64,000 nt of DNA, taken from positions 1-64,000 of the forward strand of contig NZ_FTMM01000002.1 in assembly GCF_900156075.1 (NCBI RefSeq), in the 5' to 3' direction. The notes beneath the pieces were generated by a model. The model did no database searches. It was not told the origin of the DNA and saw only the letters and a list, made by a program, of their open reading frames with translations. Shown one piece after another: positions 26,990 through 35,897 of this stretch. A program made the translations under genes and the position numbers. This stretch comes from Chryseobacterium sp. RU37D (GTDB lineage Bacteria; Bacteroidota; Bacteroidia; Flavobacteriales; Weeksellaceae). Within the stretch, counting starts at the first letter, position 1, and every line of letters starts with the position of its first letter.

Positions 26990-27064
26990 TTGACAAACTC
27001 ATTCGAAATCAGGTTTAATATAATTAAAAATTAAAAAAAATCTAGTCAATGCATAGTTTGTCAA
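26990..27064. promoter_or_regulatory. Paired inverted sites TTGACAAACT / AGTTTGTCAA upstream of amylase gene
   Basis: A perfect 10-bp inverted repeat, TTGACAAACT at 26990-26999 and AGTTTGTCAA at 27055-27064, with 55 bp between the arms, lies 90-165 bp upstream of the amylase ATG. The wide spacing suits two operator sites for a dimeric regulator and DNA looping better than a hairpin terminator. Function is inferred from position only. Confidence 0.4.
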
Positions 27065-27154
27065 GGTGTTAAAAAAAATCATTTTTTCAATTAAATATAA
27101 ATAATTCCAGAAAATAATTTACATTCGTATCATACTAACTAAAAAAGAAACTTT

Positions 27155-29995
27155 ATGAAGAAATTTTATTCCGGTATTATGCTGTTTGTTATGGCCGTGG
27201 TTTTTGGTCAAATCAGCTATACCGTTACTCCAAATCCTTTTAATGAAACAGATGCGATTACTCTGACGATACCCGGAAATCAAATTGATGAAACTGGGTG
27301 GGGAGTAGTGAATAATGCAATTTATATCTGGTCATGGTCATTGGACACAAATTACCAGAACAGCCAAGATTGTCCTACCAACGGGGGCTGGAACAATTCC
27401 AATGAATTGAATAAACTAGATTACAATTCTACGACAGATACATATTCTTTATCGTTTACCCCAACTACTTTTTATGGAAGAACGGGGATCGGTAGATTTG
27501 GATTTTTATTAAAAGATAAAACAGGAGCTCATCAAACTTCACCGGATATTTTTGTTAATGTTGGAGTTTTAAATTTAAATATGACCAATCCTGCGGCAAA
27601 CAGTTTGACATCTGTTCCAGCAGGAAATTCAATCAATATTACTGCGTCAACGAATGTAAATGCTACTTTTCAGTTAAAGGCCAATGGAACGGTTGTGAAC
27701 TCTACTTCAATACCTTCACAATCTTATTCTTATAATTATACGGTGACGGAAGATGAGAATATGGAGTTGATAGCAACGGATGCCAATTCAAATACAAAAA
27801 ATGCAACTTTCATGCTGCAGGTTCCTAGAAATGTAATTTCTGAAGCTATTCCTGGCTGGATCAGACAGGGAATCAATTATCATCCAACTGATAATACAAA
27901 AGTAGGCCTGGCTTTGTATGCTCCAGCTAAAAATTTCGTTCATGTCATTGGAAGTTTCAATAACTGGACGGTGAATGATGCTTATTTAATGAAAAGGGAT
28001 ACCACAAACCCGGATTTATACTGGATAGAACTGAGCGGTTTGACACCACAGCAATTATACACTTTCCAATACAGAACAAACGACCTGAGAAAAGTAGCAG
28101 ATCCTTATTCTCCACAGATTTTATCTTCTTATGATGACCAGTGGATTTCACCTTCCACTTATCCTAACTTGCCTTCATTTCCGGCAGGACAGGGCTTTGA
28201 AGTTTCAACATTTAAAACAGGCCAGACTCCCTACAATTGGCAGGTGACCAATTTCGCAAGGCCGACGAAAGAAAATCTTGTGGTATATGAAGTACTGCTA
28301 AGAGATTTCACACAGGAGAAAAACTGGCAGTCATTAATTAATAAAATTAATTATTTAAAGGGCTTAAATATCAATGCTATTGAGCTTCTTCCGATTATGG
28401 AATTTGAAGGGAATCTTTCCTGGGGGTACAATACATCGTTTCACTATGCCTTAGATAAAGCGTACGGTACACCGGAAAAATTCAAAGAATTTGTTGATCT
28501 TTGCCATCAGAACGGGATTGCGGTGATTTTGGACATTGCCTTTAACCATGCTACAGGCCGTTCACCACTGGCAAGGCTTTGGAATATAGATCCTGATGGT
28601 GACGGCTATGGTGACATTGCTGCCAACAATCCCTATTTTAATCAGGTTCCGAAACATTCCTATAATGTATTCAATGATTTCAACCATACAAGCCCTTCAA
28701 CTAAATATTACGTTGAAAGATGCCTGCAGCAATGGCTAACGGAATATAAAATTGATGGTTTCCGTTGGGATCTTACAAAAGGCTTTACCCAGAGTTGCTC
28801 CGAAAGTGATGAAACCTGCACTAACGCTTATCAGCAAGACAGGGTAGACATTATGAAATACTATGCCGACAGACAATGGGCGATTGATCCTAATTCTTAT
28901 ATGATTTTTGAACATCTGGGAACCGATCAGGAAGAACAACAATGGGCAAATTACAGAGTTGCAGAAGGTAAAGGTGTAATGCTTTGGAATAAACAGAATG
29001 ATGCTTATAACCAAAACACAATGGGCTATAAAGAAAACAGTAATTTCGATAGAATGAATCACTCGCTTCATGGTTTTTCAGAAATGCGTGCAATGAGTTA
29101 TGGAGAAAGCCATGATGAAGAAAGATTAATGTTTAAAAATCTTGCTTACGGAGCGGTTAACGGAAGCTATGATGTGAAAAATCTGAATACAGCTTTAGAC
29201 CGTATGAAAACTTTCGGAGCTACATTCTTCACTATTCCTGGCCCAAAAATGATCTGGCAATTTGGGGAATTAGGATATGAATTCAGTATCAACCGATGTG
29301 CGGACGGATCCATCAACAGCGGATGCAGAACAGATGAAAAGCCTATTGCCTTCACTTTAGGATATGATACAAATGCCAACAGAAAGGCAGTTTATGATAC
29401 CTGGGCAAAAATTATAAGTATCAGAAATTCTTATCCTGTTTTCAAATCAAGAACATACAGCGTAGAGTCAAACAATCTGGAAAATGATCCTAATGGATTG
29501 ATTACAAGGATTTACGTCTATGATAATACTTTAACTAACGGTGTGAAAAACATTGTCGTATTAGCCAATTATACTACAGCATCTCAAAATGTTGTTCCGT
29601 ATTTTCCTTATGTAGGAGAATGGCAGAATTTAATGGATAATTCTGTGTCTAATATAACGTCTACTACAGCTCCCATTACGCTTCAGCCGGGCGAATTCAG
29701 AATTTTTGGGAATTATGTGGGAAGCTTATCGGCAATTGATGAAAATGCTGCCAGCAAATTATCTCTTCAGATTGCAGATAACCCAGTAAAAAATGGCTCA
29801 ACGAAATTAATTTATCATAAAGCCAAAAACGCTTCCATCGAAATTTACGATATGAGCGGCAAAAAAATGGATTCATTCAGGTTAAAAAATGAAGACGGAA
29901 CCTATGATTTAAAAGCAAATTATCCACCAGGAACCTATCTGGTTCACCTAAAATCTGAATCAGGAATTGCCATTCAAAAAATGATTATTCAATAA
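27155..29995 (+). CDS. T9SS-exported GH13 alpha-amylase family enzyme
   Basis: A 946-residue secreted glycoside hydrolase. After a signal peptide (MKKFYSGIMLFVMAVVFGQ) come a beta-rich domain (20-140), a linker, and a CBM48-like domain (about 245-340, FVHVIGSFNNWTVNDAYLMKR). The GH13 barrel follows: INAIELLPIMEFEGNLSWGYN and ILDIAFNHATG, nucleophile D in DGFRWDLTKGF, acid/base E in YMIFEHLG and the third acid in SYGESHDEERL. A C-terminal sorting domain of about 75 residues (from about SLQIADNPVKNGS to LVHLKSESGIAIQKMIIQ) marks it as a type IX secretion substrate. The likely substrates are starch or glycogen-like glucans. Confidence 0.9.
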   Translation: MKKFYSGIMLFVMAVVFGQISYTVTPNPFNETDAITLTIPGNQIDETGWGVVNNAIYIWSWSLDTNYQNSQDCPTNGGWNNSNELNKLDYNSTTDTYSLSFTPTTFYGRTGIGRFGFLLKDKTGAHQTSPDIFVNVGVLNLNMTNPAANSLTSVPAGNSINITASTNVNATFQLKANGTVVNSTSIPSQSYSYNYTVTEDENMELIATDANSNTKNATFMLQVPRNVISEAIPGWIRQGINYHPTDNTKVGLALYAPAKNFVHVIGSFNNWTVNDAYLMKRDTTNPDLYWIELSGLTPQQLYTFQYRTNDLRKVADPYSPQILSSYDDQWISPSTYPNLPSFPAGQGFEVSTFKTGQTPYNWQVTNFARPTKENLVVYEVLLRDFTQEKNWQSLINKINYLKGLNINAIELLPIMEFEGNLSWGYNTSFHYALDKAYGTPEKFKEFVDLCHQNGIAVILDIAFNHATGRSPLARLWNIDPDGDGYGDIAANNPYFNQVPKHSYNVFNDFNHTSPSTKYYVERCLQQWLTEYKIDGFRWDLTKGFTQSCSESDETCTNAYQQDRVDIMKYYADRQWAIDPNSYMIFEHLGTDQEEQQWANYRVAEGKGVMLWNKQNDAYNQNTMGYKENSNFDRMNHSLHGFSEMRAMSYGESHDEERLMFKNLAYGAVNGSYDVKNLNTALDRMKTFGATFFTIPGPKMIWQFGELGYEFSINRCADGSINSGCRTDEKPIAFTLGYDTNANRKAVYDTWAKIISIRNSYPVFKSRTYSVESNNLENDPNGLITRIYVYDNTLTNGVKNIVVLANYTTASQNVVPYFPYVGEWQNLMDNSVSNITSTTAPITLQPGEFRIFGNYVGSLSAIDENAASKLSLQIADNPVKNGSTKLIYHKAKNASIEIYDMSGKKMDSFRLKNEDGTYDLKANYPPGTYLVHLKSESGIAIQKMIIQ

Positions 29996-30060
29996 AAAAA
30001 GAATATAACATACATTTAACAGCCACAAATTCCCCTTCCATAGGGGTATCAATAAAGCGA

Positions 30061-30090
30061 AAAAGAGAGGTAACAAGCCTCTCTTCTTCA
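30061..30090 (+). terminator. Intrinsic terminator after amylase gene
   Basis: AAGAGAGG (30063-30070) pairs with CCTCTCTT (30078-30085), followed by CTTCATTT. A second small hairpin, CCCC..GGGG, lies just upstream at 30032-30046. Confidence 0.7.
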
Positions 30091-30106
30091 TTTCAAATTC
30101 TAAAAT

Positions 30107-30138
30107 TTTGCCAGATAAAAAATAATAGTCTACTTTTG
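30107..30138 (+). promoter_or_regulatory. Promoter of the SAM riboswitch operon
   Basis: TTTG (30107-30110), a 20-bp spacer, then TACTTTTG (30131-30138) followed by C. Transcription would start near 30145, just ahead of the riboswitch. Confidence 0.75.
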
Positions 30139-30144
30139 CAGTAG

Positions 30145-30253
30145 ATTTATCAAGAAAGGTGGAGGGATTTGGCCCTGAGAAACCTTAGCAACCAACACAT
30201 TCTCTGTGCAAAGGTGCTAATTCCAACCCATTTGGGGGAAGATAAAAGTAGAT
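30145..30253 (+). ncRNA. SAM-I (S-box) riboswitch
   Basis: The SAM-I core is readable in order: TTATCAAGAAAGGTGGAGGG, then GGCCCTGAGAAACC, TTAGCAACC, a variable P3 arm, AAGGTGCTAATTCC and the closing GGGGAAGATAAAAG. The outer P1 helix pairs TTTATC with GATAAA. The aptamer ends about 90 nt before the TonB receptor start. No canonical GC-rich terminator with a U-run is seen downstream, only a 6-bp hairpin (ATGGAT/ATCCAT near 30294-30308), so control may act differently. Methionine-pathway genes or methionine uptake are the usual SAM-I targets. Confidence 0.9.
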
Positions 30254-30321
30254 AGTCATGCTGTTATTCCATTTTTCTTGAAGTCTTGCATTGATGGATT
30301 TTATCCATTCGGATTTATTAT

Positions 30322-30329
30322 TAATTTTG
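30322..30329 (+). promoter_or_regulatory. Second -7 box between riboswitch and TonB receptor
   Basis: TAATTTTG followed by C, 13 bp before the receptor ATG and downstream of the riboswitch. If used, it would make a transcript free of SAM control with almost no leader. No -33 TTTG at proper spacing is seen, so it may be chance. Confidence 0.3.
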
Positions 30330-30342
30330 CAAAAAACAAAAG

Positions 30343-32727
30343 ATGAAGAAACTAAGCATTTCTATACTATTGCTTGGAGCGGTTTTTGTATCAGCTCAGG
30401 AAAAAGAACAACAGATTGAGGATGTTGTCATCGTAGGAAACCGCAATACAAAACGGACTAAATTAGAAACCCCGGTTCCGGTAGATGTCATCAATATCGA
30501 GAAAATTCAGCAGGCTTCACCACAGATTACCGTTCAGGACTTGTTGAATTATGTTATTCCTTCATTCAACTCTGTAAAACAGTCCGCCTCAGATGGGACA
30601 GAACATATTGACCCTGTTTCATTAAGAGGAATGGGACCAGATCAGGTCTTGGTTTTGGTGAATGGTAAAAGAAGACACACAACATCATTGGTCAATTATC
30701 AAAATACAATCGGAAATGGTTCTGTAGGAACAGATTTGGGGACAATCCCGGTGATAGCTATAGACCGTATCGAGGTTCTAAGGGATGGAGCGGCAGCGCA
30801 ATACGGCTCTGATGCCATCGCAGGAGTGATCAATATTATTCTTAAAAAAAATATCGGAGGTTCAGCCAGCCTTAATTACGGAATTTCCGGAAGAAATGAT
30901 GGAGAAACCTATCAGGCAGCGGCTAATTACGGAGCTTCTTTAGGAAAAAAAGACGGCTACATCAATCTTTCATTACAGCTGAGTCATAAAGGAAAAACAA
31001 CAAGAACACAGAATCATGATCTTGATATATTTGGGGATCCTATTAAAACAGATGACCAGATTCTTGTGGAAAAAGGTTTAACAAGGGATGCTTTTAACTT
31101 TCAGATTGGAGATGCGCAGATCAGACAAGCTCAATTATTTTTTAATTCAGAATATCCTTTTAATGAAAATTTTAAACTCTATTCTTTCGGAGGTTTCAGC
31201 ATAAAAGAAGGAGAAGGCTTTGGTTTCAGAAGGCTTCCGAGCGAAACTTCAAACAATGTATATTCCATTTTTCCCAACGGTTTTCAGCCGGTTTTGGGAT
31301 CAAAAGTATATGATATTTCTTACGCTCTTGGAGCAAAATATAATGTAAATAACTGGTTTTTTGATCTAAGCAATACTTTCGGGAGCAACACTTTCAATTA
31401 TGATGTGAGCAATACGGTAAATGCTTCATTAGGAGCAAAATCTCCAACAAGCTTCTATGCGGGAGCACACAGTTTTCTTCAAAACACTATAAATCTTGAT
31501 GTTTCAAAAAATATCAGCAACTTTAATATTGCTTTTGGTGGAGAATTCAGGTTTGAGCAGTATGACATCAAAGCCGGTGACGAAGCTTCATATGCCAGAT
31601 ATGATATTAACGGAAATATAGCTGTTCCCGGTTCTTCTGTTCCGGTAGTTGGGGCTGGAGGATCACAGTCTTTCATTGGTTTTTCACCGGATAATGCTTT
31701 AAGAAAATCAAGAAATTCAACAGCCGTTTATGCAGATGTTTCTTATGATTTAGATAAAAAATTAAATATCGACCTTGCCGGAAGGTTTGAAAATTATTCA
31801 GATTTCGGTAGCACTTTAAATGGAAAATTAGCTGTAAGATATGAATTTGTGAAAAATTATGCGATTCGCGCTGCGGTAGGGACAGGCTTTAGGGCTCCTT
31901 CGCTTCAACAGCAGTATTTTAATAATTCTTATGCAGATATTTCAACATCTGGAAATTCAATTGTCACAAAAGGAATTTTTAACAATGACAGTGAGGCGGC
32001 AAGAATTTTAAATTTTGATAAATTAAAACAGGAAACTTCTGTGAATGGAAGTGTCGGATTTACTTTAAAACCGGCAAGAGGTCTTTTCATTACTTTGGAT
32101 GGGTATTTAATTAAAGTAAAAGACAGAATTGTCATTACAAGTAATATTACAGATTCCAGACTGGCAGCATACGGCGTTGAAAGCGGAAGATTTTTCGCCA
32201 ACGCCATCGATACAGAAACAAAAGGCGTAGATTTGGTCGTTTCTTACGACTGGAAATTAGGAGGCGGAAATTTAAACATCAATCTTGCAGGAAATTACAC
32301 TGAAACAAAAATCACAGATTTTCATTTTCCTGCCAATCTGCAAACTCCGCAAAACGAATTTTTCGGGCCAGATCAGATCAACATTATAGAAACTTTATCG
32401 CCAAAAACAAAAGCTACTTTGGGCTTAAACTATGGTATTGGTAAGCTTAATTTTCTGGTTCGAAATACTTATTTCGGGAAAGTAATCAGAGACGGATATC
32501 CTTTCGGCGGTGTTCAGGAATTTACTCCAAAAGTAGTGACAGACGTAAGTGTCGGCTATAATTTCACGAAAAATATTAACCTTACTGTAGGAGCCAACAA
32601 TGTTTTTGATGTTTTCCCGGATCTGCAGATTTACGAAAATTCTTATTTTGGAGTTTTCAAATATGCTCCTGTCCAGATGGGAACTTTGGGCAATTATTTC
32701 TTTGGAAGGCTTAATTTTACATTTTAA
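30343..32727 (+). CDS. TonB-dependent outer-membrane receptor under SAM riboswitch control
   Basis: A 794-residue receptor: signal peptide (MKKLSISILLLGAVFVSAQ), TonB box-like segment IEDVVIVGNRN, plug domain (about 35-165, with LRGMGPDQVLVLVNGKRR and IEVLRDGAAAQYGSDAIAGVINIILKK) and a 22-strand-type barrel ending FFGRLNFTF. No CarboxypepD_reg domain and no SusD partner, so it is not a polysaccharide SusC. The SAM-I leader and the permease that starts 4 bp after the stop point to a methionine, sulfur amino acid or related small-molecule substrate. The substrate is inference. Confidence 0.88.
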   Translation: MKKLSISILLLGAVFVSAQEKEQQIEDVVIVGNRNTKRTKLETPVPVDVINIEKIQQASPQITVQDLLNYVIPSFNSVKQSASDGTEHIDPVSLRGMGPDQVLVLVNGKRRHTTSLVNYQNTIGNGSVGTDLGTIPVIAIDRIEVLRDGAAAQYGSDAIAGVINIILKKNIGGSASLNYGISGRNDGETYQAAANYGASLGKKDGYINLSLQLSHKGKTTRTQNHDLDIFGDPIKTDDQILVEKGLTRDAFNFQIGDAQIRQAQLFFNSEYPFNENFKLYSFGGFSIKEGEGFGFRRLPSETSNNVYSIFPNGFQPVLGSKVYDISYALGAKYNVNNWFFDLSNTFGSNTFNYDVSNTVNASLGAKSPTSFYAGAHSFLQNTINLDVSKNISNFNIAFGGEFRFEQYDIKAGDEASYARYDINGNIAVPGSSVPVVGAGGSQSFIGFSPDNALRKSRNSTAVYADVSYDLDKKLNIDLAGRFENYSDFGSTLNGKLAVRYEFVKNYAIRAAVGTGFRAPSLQQQYFNNSYADISTSGNSIVTKGIFNNDSEAARILNFDKLKQETSVNGSVGFTLKPARGLFITLDGYLIKVKDRIVITSNITDSRLAAYGVESGRFFANAIDTETKGVDLVVSYDWKLGGGNLNINLAGNYTETKITDFHFPANLQTPQNEFFGPDQINIIETLSPKTKATLGLNYGIGKLNFLVRNTYFGKVIRDGYPFGGVQEFTPKVVTDVSVGYNFTKNINLTVGANNVFDVFPDLQIYENSYFGVFKYAPVQMGTLGNYFFGRLNFTF

Positions 32728-32731
32728 TTAA

Positions 32732-34024
32732 ATGGAAAATTCTTCACACCATATCGGCTGGAAAACCGCCGTTGCCATTGTCGTTTCGAATATGATCGGG
32801 ACGGGGATTTTTACGACTTTGGGTTTCCAGCTTACAGATATTACGAATACGTACAGCATATTTCTTCTTTGGATAATAGGCGGAATTCTTGCGCTATTCG
32901 GGGCATTTTGCTATGCAGAATTGGGAGTGCATTTCAAAGGAAACGGAGGAGATTTTATTTACCTTAAAGAGACTTATCATCCGATTTTAGGATACTTGGT
33001 AAGCTGGATTTCCCTGATTATTGGGTTTTCTTCGCCTGTTGCATTAGCGGCACTGGCTATGTCGAAATATCTTTCCGCTTTTGATTTTTCTTTTGGAAAC
33101 GGCTTTGCTATTGGAGTGATTTTTCTCGTTGCATTATTTCTATCATTTAGTTTAAAAGCTTCGAGCCGTTTTCATAACTTTTTTACTTTTATTAAGATCG
33201 CTTTTATTATCATTTTAATTATCCTCGGGGTAGGTCTGTCAGAATCTGAAACTATTAAAAATAGCTTACAATTTGACAATTCATGGCAGAATGAGATTAT
33301 GCTTCCGGCATTTGCAACGTCCCTGGTTTTTGTAACGTATTCATATACAGGCTGGAATTCTGCTTCATACATTGCTGGAGAAATTAAAGACGTTCAAAAA
33401 AATCTTCCAAAATCATTGATTGTCGGGACCGTTTTTGTAACAGTTTGCTATCTTTTGGTCAATTTTATTATGCTTAAACATGCATCAGTTGGTCAATTAG
33501 CCGGAAAGGAAGATGTTATGGGTGAGGCCGCCAATAATATGCTGGGACATACATTTGGAAAGGTGGTGAATATTTTCATTGCATTACAATTGGTGGCAAC
33601 AATCAGCGGATATTTGTGGGTGGGATCAAGGCTTACCCAGGCTTTTGCAAAAGAAAACAGGCTTTGGAGATCTTTATCTGTGGCTAATCAAAAGGGAATT
33701 CCGGTACGGGCTGTTTTTGCTCATGCAGTAATTGCGGCATTAATCATTCTGACGGGAAGCTTTAAGGAGATTTTCGTGTATACTTCATTCATTTTACAGC
33801 TATTTGCAAGTCTGGCGATTTCTACGGCTTATTTCATTAAAAAAGAACACCGGAAAATTTTTAAATCTAATTTGTTCTATGTTTTTCCGACAGTTTTTCT
33901 GCTGTTCAGCGTGTATATTTTGTATTTCACGCTGATTCATAATCCTAAAGAAAGTATTATCGGGTTAGGGATTGTGGCTGTGGGGATTGTTTTGTATTTA
34001 ATTGATAAAAAGTTATCTCACTGA
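32732..34024 (+). CDS. APC superfamily amino acid permease
   Basis: A 430-residue inner-membrane carrier with about twelve helices. The first helix has the broken glycine motif IGTGIFTTLGF, and AIVVSNMIG before it is typical of the APC/LAT-type fold. VTYSYTGWNSASYIAGEIKDVQKNLPKSL is the conserved helix 6 to loop 7 region. It starts 4 bp after the TonB receptor stop, so it belongs to the same riboswitch-controlled operon and probably completes import across the inner membrane. The substrate is not provable from sequence. Confidence 0.88.
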   Translation: MENSSHHIGWKTAVAIVVSNMIGTGIFTTLGFQLTDITNTYSIFLLWIIGGILALFGAFCYAELGVHFKGNGGDFIYLKETYHPILGYLVSWISLIIGFSSPVALAALAMSKYLSAFDFSFGNGFAIGVIFLVALFLSFSLKASSRFHNFFTFIKIAFIIILIILGVGLSESETIKNSLQFDNSWQNEIMLPAFATSLVFVTYSYTGWNSASYIAGEIKDVQKNLPKSLIVGTVFVTVCYLLVNFIMLKHASVGQLAGKEDVMGEAANNMLGHTFGKVVNIFIALQLVATISGYLWVGSRLTQAFAKENRLWRSLSVANQKGIPVRAVFAHAVIAALIILTGSFKEIFVYTSFILQLFASLAISTAYFIKKEHRKIFKSNLFYVFPTVFLLFSVYILYFTLIHNPKESIIGLGIVAVGIVLYLIDKKLSH

Positions 34025-34060
34025 TTTTGTAGATTACGAAGATTTAAATGTCATGTTTAA

Positions 34061-34306
34061 CATTCCTAAAATCGACATGGGAAGCTGAAGCGTTAAGAAA
34101 ATTAAATATTAACCTGTTAAGAAATTCCCATTGTTTGAAGCGCGAAACCAATTTTGAACCAGAGGAGAAATGTTGAGTTTGCGCGAGTTTTGGGAACTTT
34201 AGGATTAAATTTTAATTTTTAGCATTCAGATTCCAAGTCTTGAAATAACATTCGCCGATTTTACGGAGGCAATTTTTCGTTCTTTTGTTTCAAGACAAAA
34301 GGACAT
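34061..34306. repeat. Structured non-coding element (probable dispersed repeat)
   Basis: No ORF of note fills the 395-bp gap between the permease and prfA. It contains nested inverted segments: TCCTAAA (34064-34070) with TTTAGGA (34198-34204), and GTCTTGAAA (34237-34245) with TTTCAAGAC (34288-34296). I recall similar GTCTTGAAA..TTTCAAGAC blocks being common between Chryseobacterium genes, but this was not checked. Confidence 0.45.
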
Positions 34307-34320
34307 CATAAATAAAAGAA

Positions 34321-34361
34321 GAGATTCTTCACTACGCTTTCGCTTCATTCAGAATGACAAA
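34321..34361. repeat. TGTCATTCTGA-type intergenic repeat
   Basis: Read on the minus strand it begins TTGTCATTCTGAATGAAG and ends with AAGAATCTC; the middle GCGAAAGCG forms a small hairpin. It belongs with the elements at 13066-13162 and 48310-48389. Confidence 0.6.
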
Positions 34362-34392
34362 CTATAAGTTTTAAAAATGAATTAATAATCCG

Positions 34393-34400
34393 TATCTTTG
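34393..34400 (+). promoter_or_regulatory. Promoter -7 box for prfA
   Basis: TATCTTTG followed by C, 20 bp before the prfA ATG; a perfect TAnnTTTG match without a clear -33 box. Confidence 0.55.
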
Positions 34401-34419
34401 CACCCACAAAATTTTCATA

Positions 34420-35505
34420 ATGTCTAAATCATTAATTCCAAAATTAGAAGCTATAAAACAGAGATATAATGAGGTGGCAGACCTTATTATACAGCCTGAT
34501 GTTATTTCAGACCAAAAAAAATATTCTTCTTTGAACAAAGAATATAGCGATTTGGGAAAAATTGTAAAAGTCTATGATCAATATAAAGGAGCCTTAGATA
34601 CGATTGAAGAATCCGATGAAATCATTGCTGACGGATCAGACAAAGATTTTGTGGAATTGGCAAAAATTGAAAAAAACGAAGCATTGGAAAAAATTCCGGG
34701 ACTGGAAGAGGAGCTGAAAGTATTATTAATTCCTAAAGATCCTGCGGATGATAAAAACATTATCGTGGAACTTCGTGCCGGAACCGGTGGTGATGAAGCA
34801 GCGATTTTCGTAGAAGATATTTACAGAATGTATTCCATGTATTTCAAAACGAAAGGCTGGAGACACGAGATTACAGATTCTAATGAAGCTGCAAAAGGCT
34901 ACAAAGAACTAATCATGAAGGTGGAAGGAGAAGGTGTTTACGGTATCATGAAGTTCGAATCCGGAGTTCATCGCGTGCAGCGTGTTCCTGAAACCGAATC
35001 TCAGGGAAGAGTTCATACTTCGGCGATTACAGTGGCTGTTCTTCCTGAAGCTGAGGAGGTTGACGTAGAAATCAATCCGGCAGATATTGAAATGCAGACC
35101 TCGCGTTCAGGTGGAGCCGGTGGGCAGAACGTAAACAAGGTTGAAACTAAAGTTCAGCTGACTCACAAACCTTCAGGATTGGTAGTTGTCTGCCAGCAGG
35201 CACGTTCACAGTTGGCCAACCGTGAGCTGGCCATGGAAATGCTTCGTGCAAAGCTGTACGATATTAAGCTCCAGGAAGTTCAGGGTGATATTGCGGCTCA
35301 GAGAAAAACGATGGTTTCTACTGGTGACCGTTCTGCGAAGATCAAAACTTACAATTATCCTCAGGGAAGAGTTACCGATCACAGGATCAACAAATCTATG
35401 TATAATCTTGATGCCTACATGAATGGTGATATTTCTGAAATGATTGATGCTGTAATCATGGCAGAAAACGCCGAAAAAATGAAGGGCGAGGAAGAAAGTT
35501 TATAA
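34420..35505 (+). CDS. prfA: Peptide chain release factor 1
   Basis: A 361-residue class I release factor recognising UAA and UAG. The peptidyl-hydrolysing GGQ motif is in [17 protein letters not shown], preceded by the PCRF domain ([20 protein letters not shown]). The codon-recognition stretch includes [18 protein letters not shown], which is RF1-like (PxT loop region, PETE here). Its length is normal and there is no frameshift, unlike prfB genes. It is a separate gene from the PrfH paralogue at 42324. Confidence 0.94.
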   Translation: MSKSLIPKLEAIKQRYNEVADLIIQPDVISDQKKYSSLNKEYSDLGKIVKVYDQYKGALDTIEESDEIIADGSDKDFVELAKIEKNEALEKIPGLEEELKVLLIPKDPADDKNIIVELRAGTGGDEAAIFVEDIYRMYSMYFKTKGWRHEITDSNEAAKGYKELIMKVEGEGVYGIMKFESGVHRVQRVPETESQGRVHTSAITVAVLPEAEEVDVEINPADIEMQTSRSGGAGGQNVNKVETKVQLTHKPSGLVVVCQQARSQLANRELAMEMLRAKLYDIKLQEVQGDIAAQRKTMVSTGDRSAKIKTYNYPQGRVTDHRINKSMYNLDAYMNGDISEMIDAVIMAENAEKMKGEEESL

Positions 35506-35526
35506 ACAACATTAAATTAAATATAA

Positions 35527-35556
35527 AAGTCTTTGGTTTTCCGGAGGCTTTATTTT
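35527..35556 (+). terminator. Probable terminator after prfA
   Basis: AAAGTCT (35527-35533) can pair with AGGCTTT with G-U pairs, followed by ATTTTT. The stem is weaker than the others in the window. Confidence 0.45.
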
Positions 35557-35590
35557 TAGCAAAAAATAATAAACTTGTTTAAACTTTTTA

Positions 35591-35652
35591 AGAGCAATTT
35601 CCCGCCTTTCACTATATCTTTTGTTTCATTTCGCAACACAAAAGGGGGCTAT
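35591..35652. repeat. CCCGC..CTATATCTTTT intergenic repeat, copy 1 (internally shortened)
   Basis: Contains TTTCCCGCCTTTCACTATAT and then CTTTTGTTTC, followed by AACACAAAAGGGGGCTATGG. It matches copies at 40643-40736 and 48185-48270 but lacks the GGATGCCG..CAATCGGGG segment. The remaining gap to 35872 holds nothing I can identify. Confidence 0.65.
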
Positions 35653-35872
35653 GGTTATTGTCATTTAAGGCAATAGTAAAGATCTACAGAGTTTATCATT
35701 GATTCCGTGAATCTGCGATTTCCGCAGGAAACAAATTCTATATATTTTTAAAAAAGGATAAAGTAAATTACATGAAATATATGCTCATGAAAAATCTTAA
35801 TGCTATTTTAAAAATATCAACTAAATCTAAAGCTGTTCTTTATACGGCTTTTTTTATTTAAAACAGATTCCT

Positions 35873-35880
35873 TATTTTTG
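35873..35880 (+). promoter_or_regulatory. Promoter -7 box for the S9 peptidase gene
   Basis: TATTTTTG, 17 bp upstream of the ATG of the prolyl oligopeptidase gene. The -33 box is not evident. Confidence 0.45.
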
Positions 35881-35897
35881 GTAAAATCAAATTTGAT

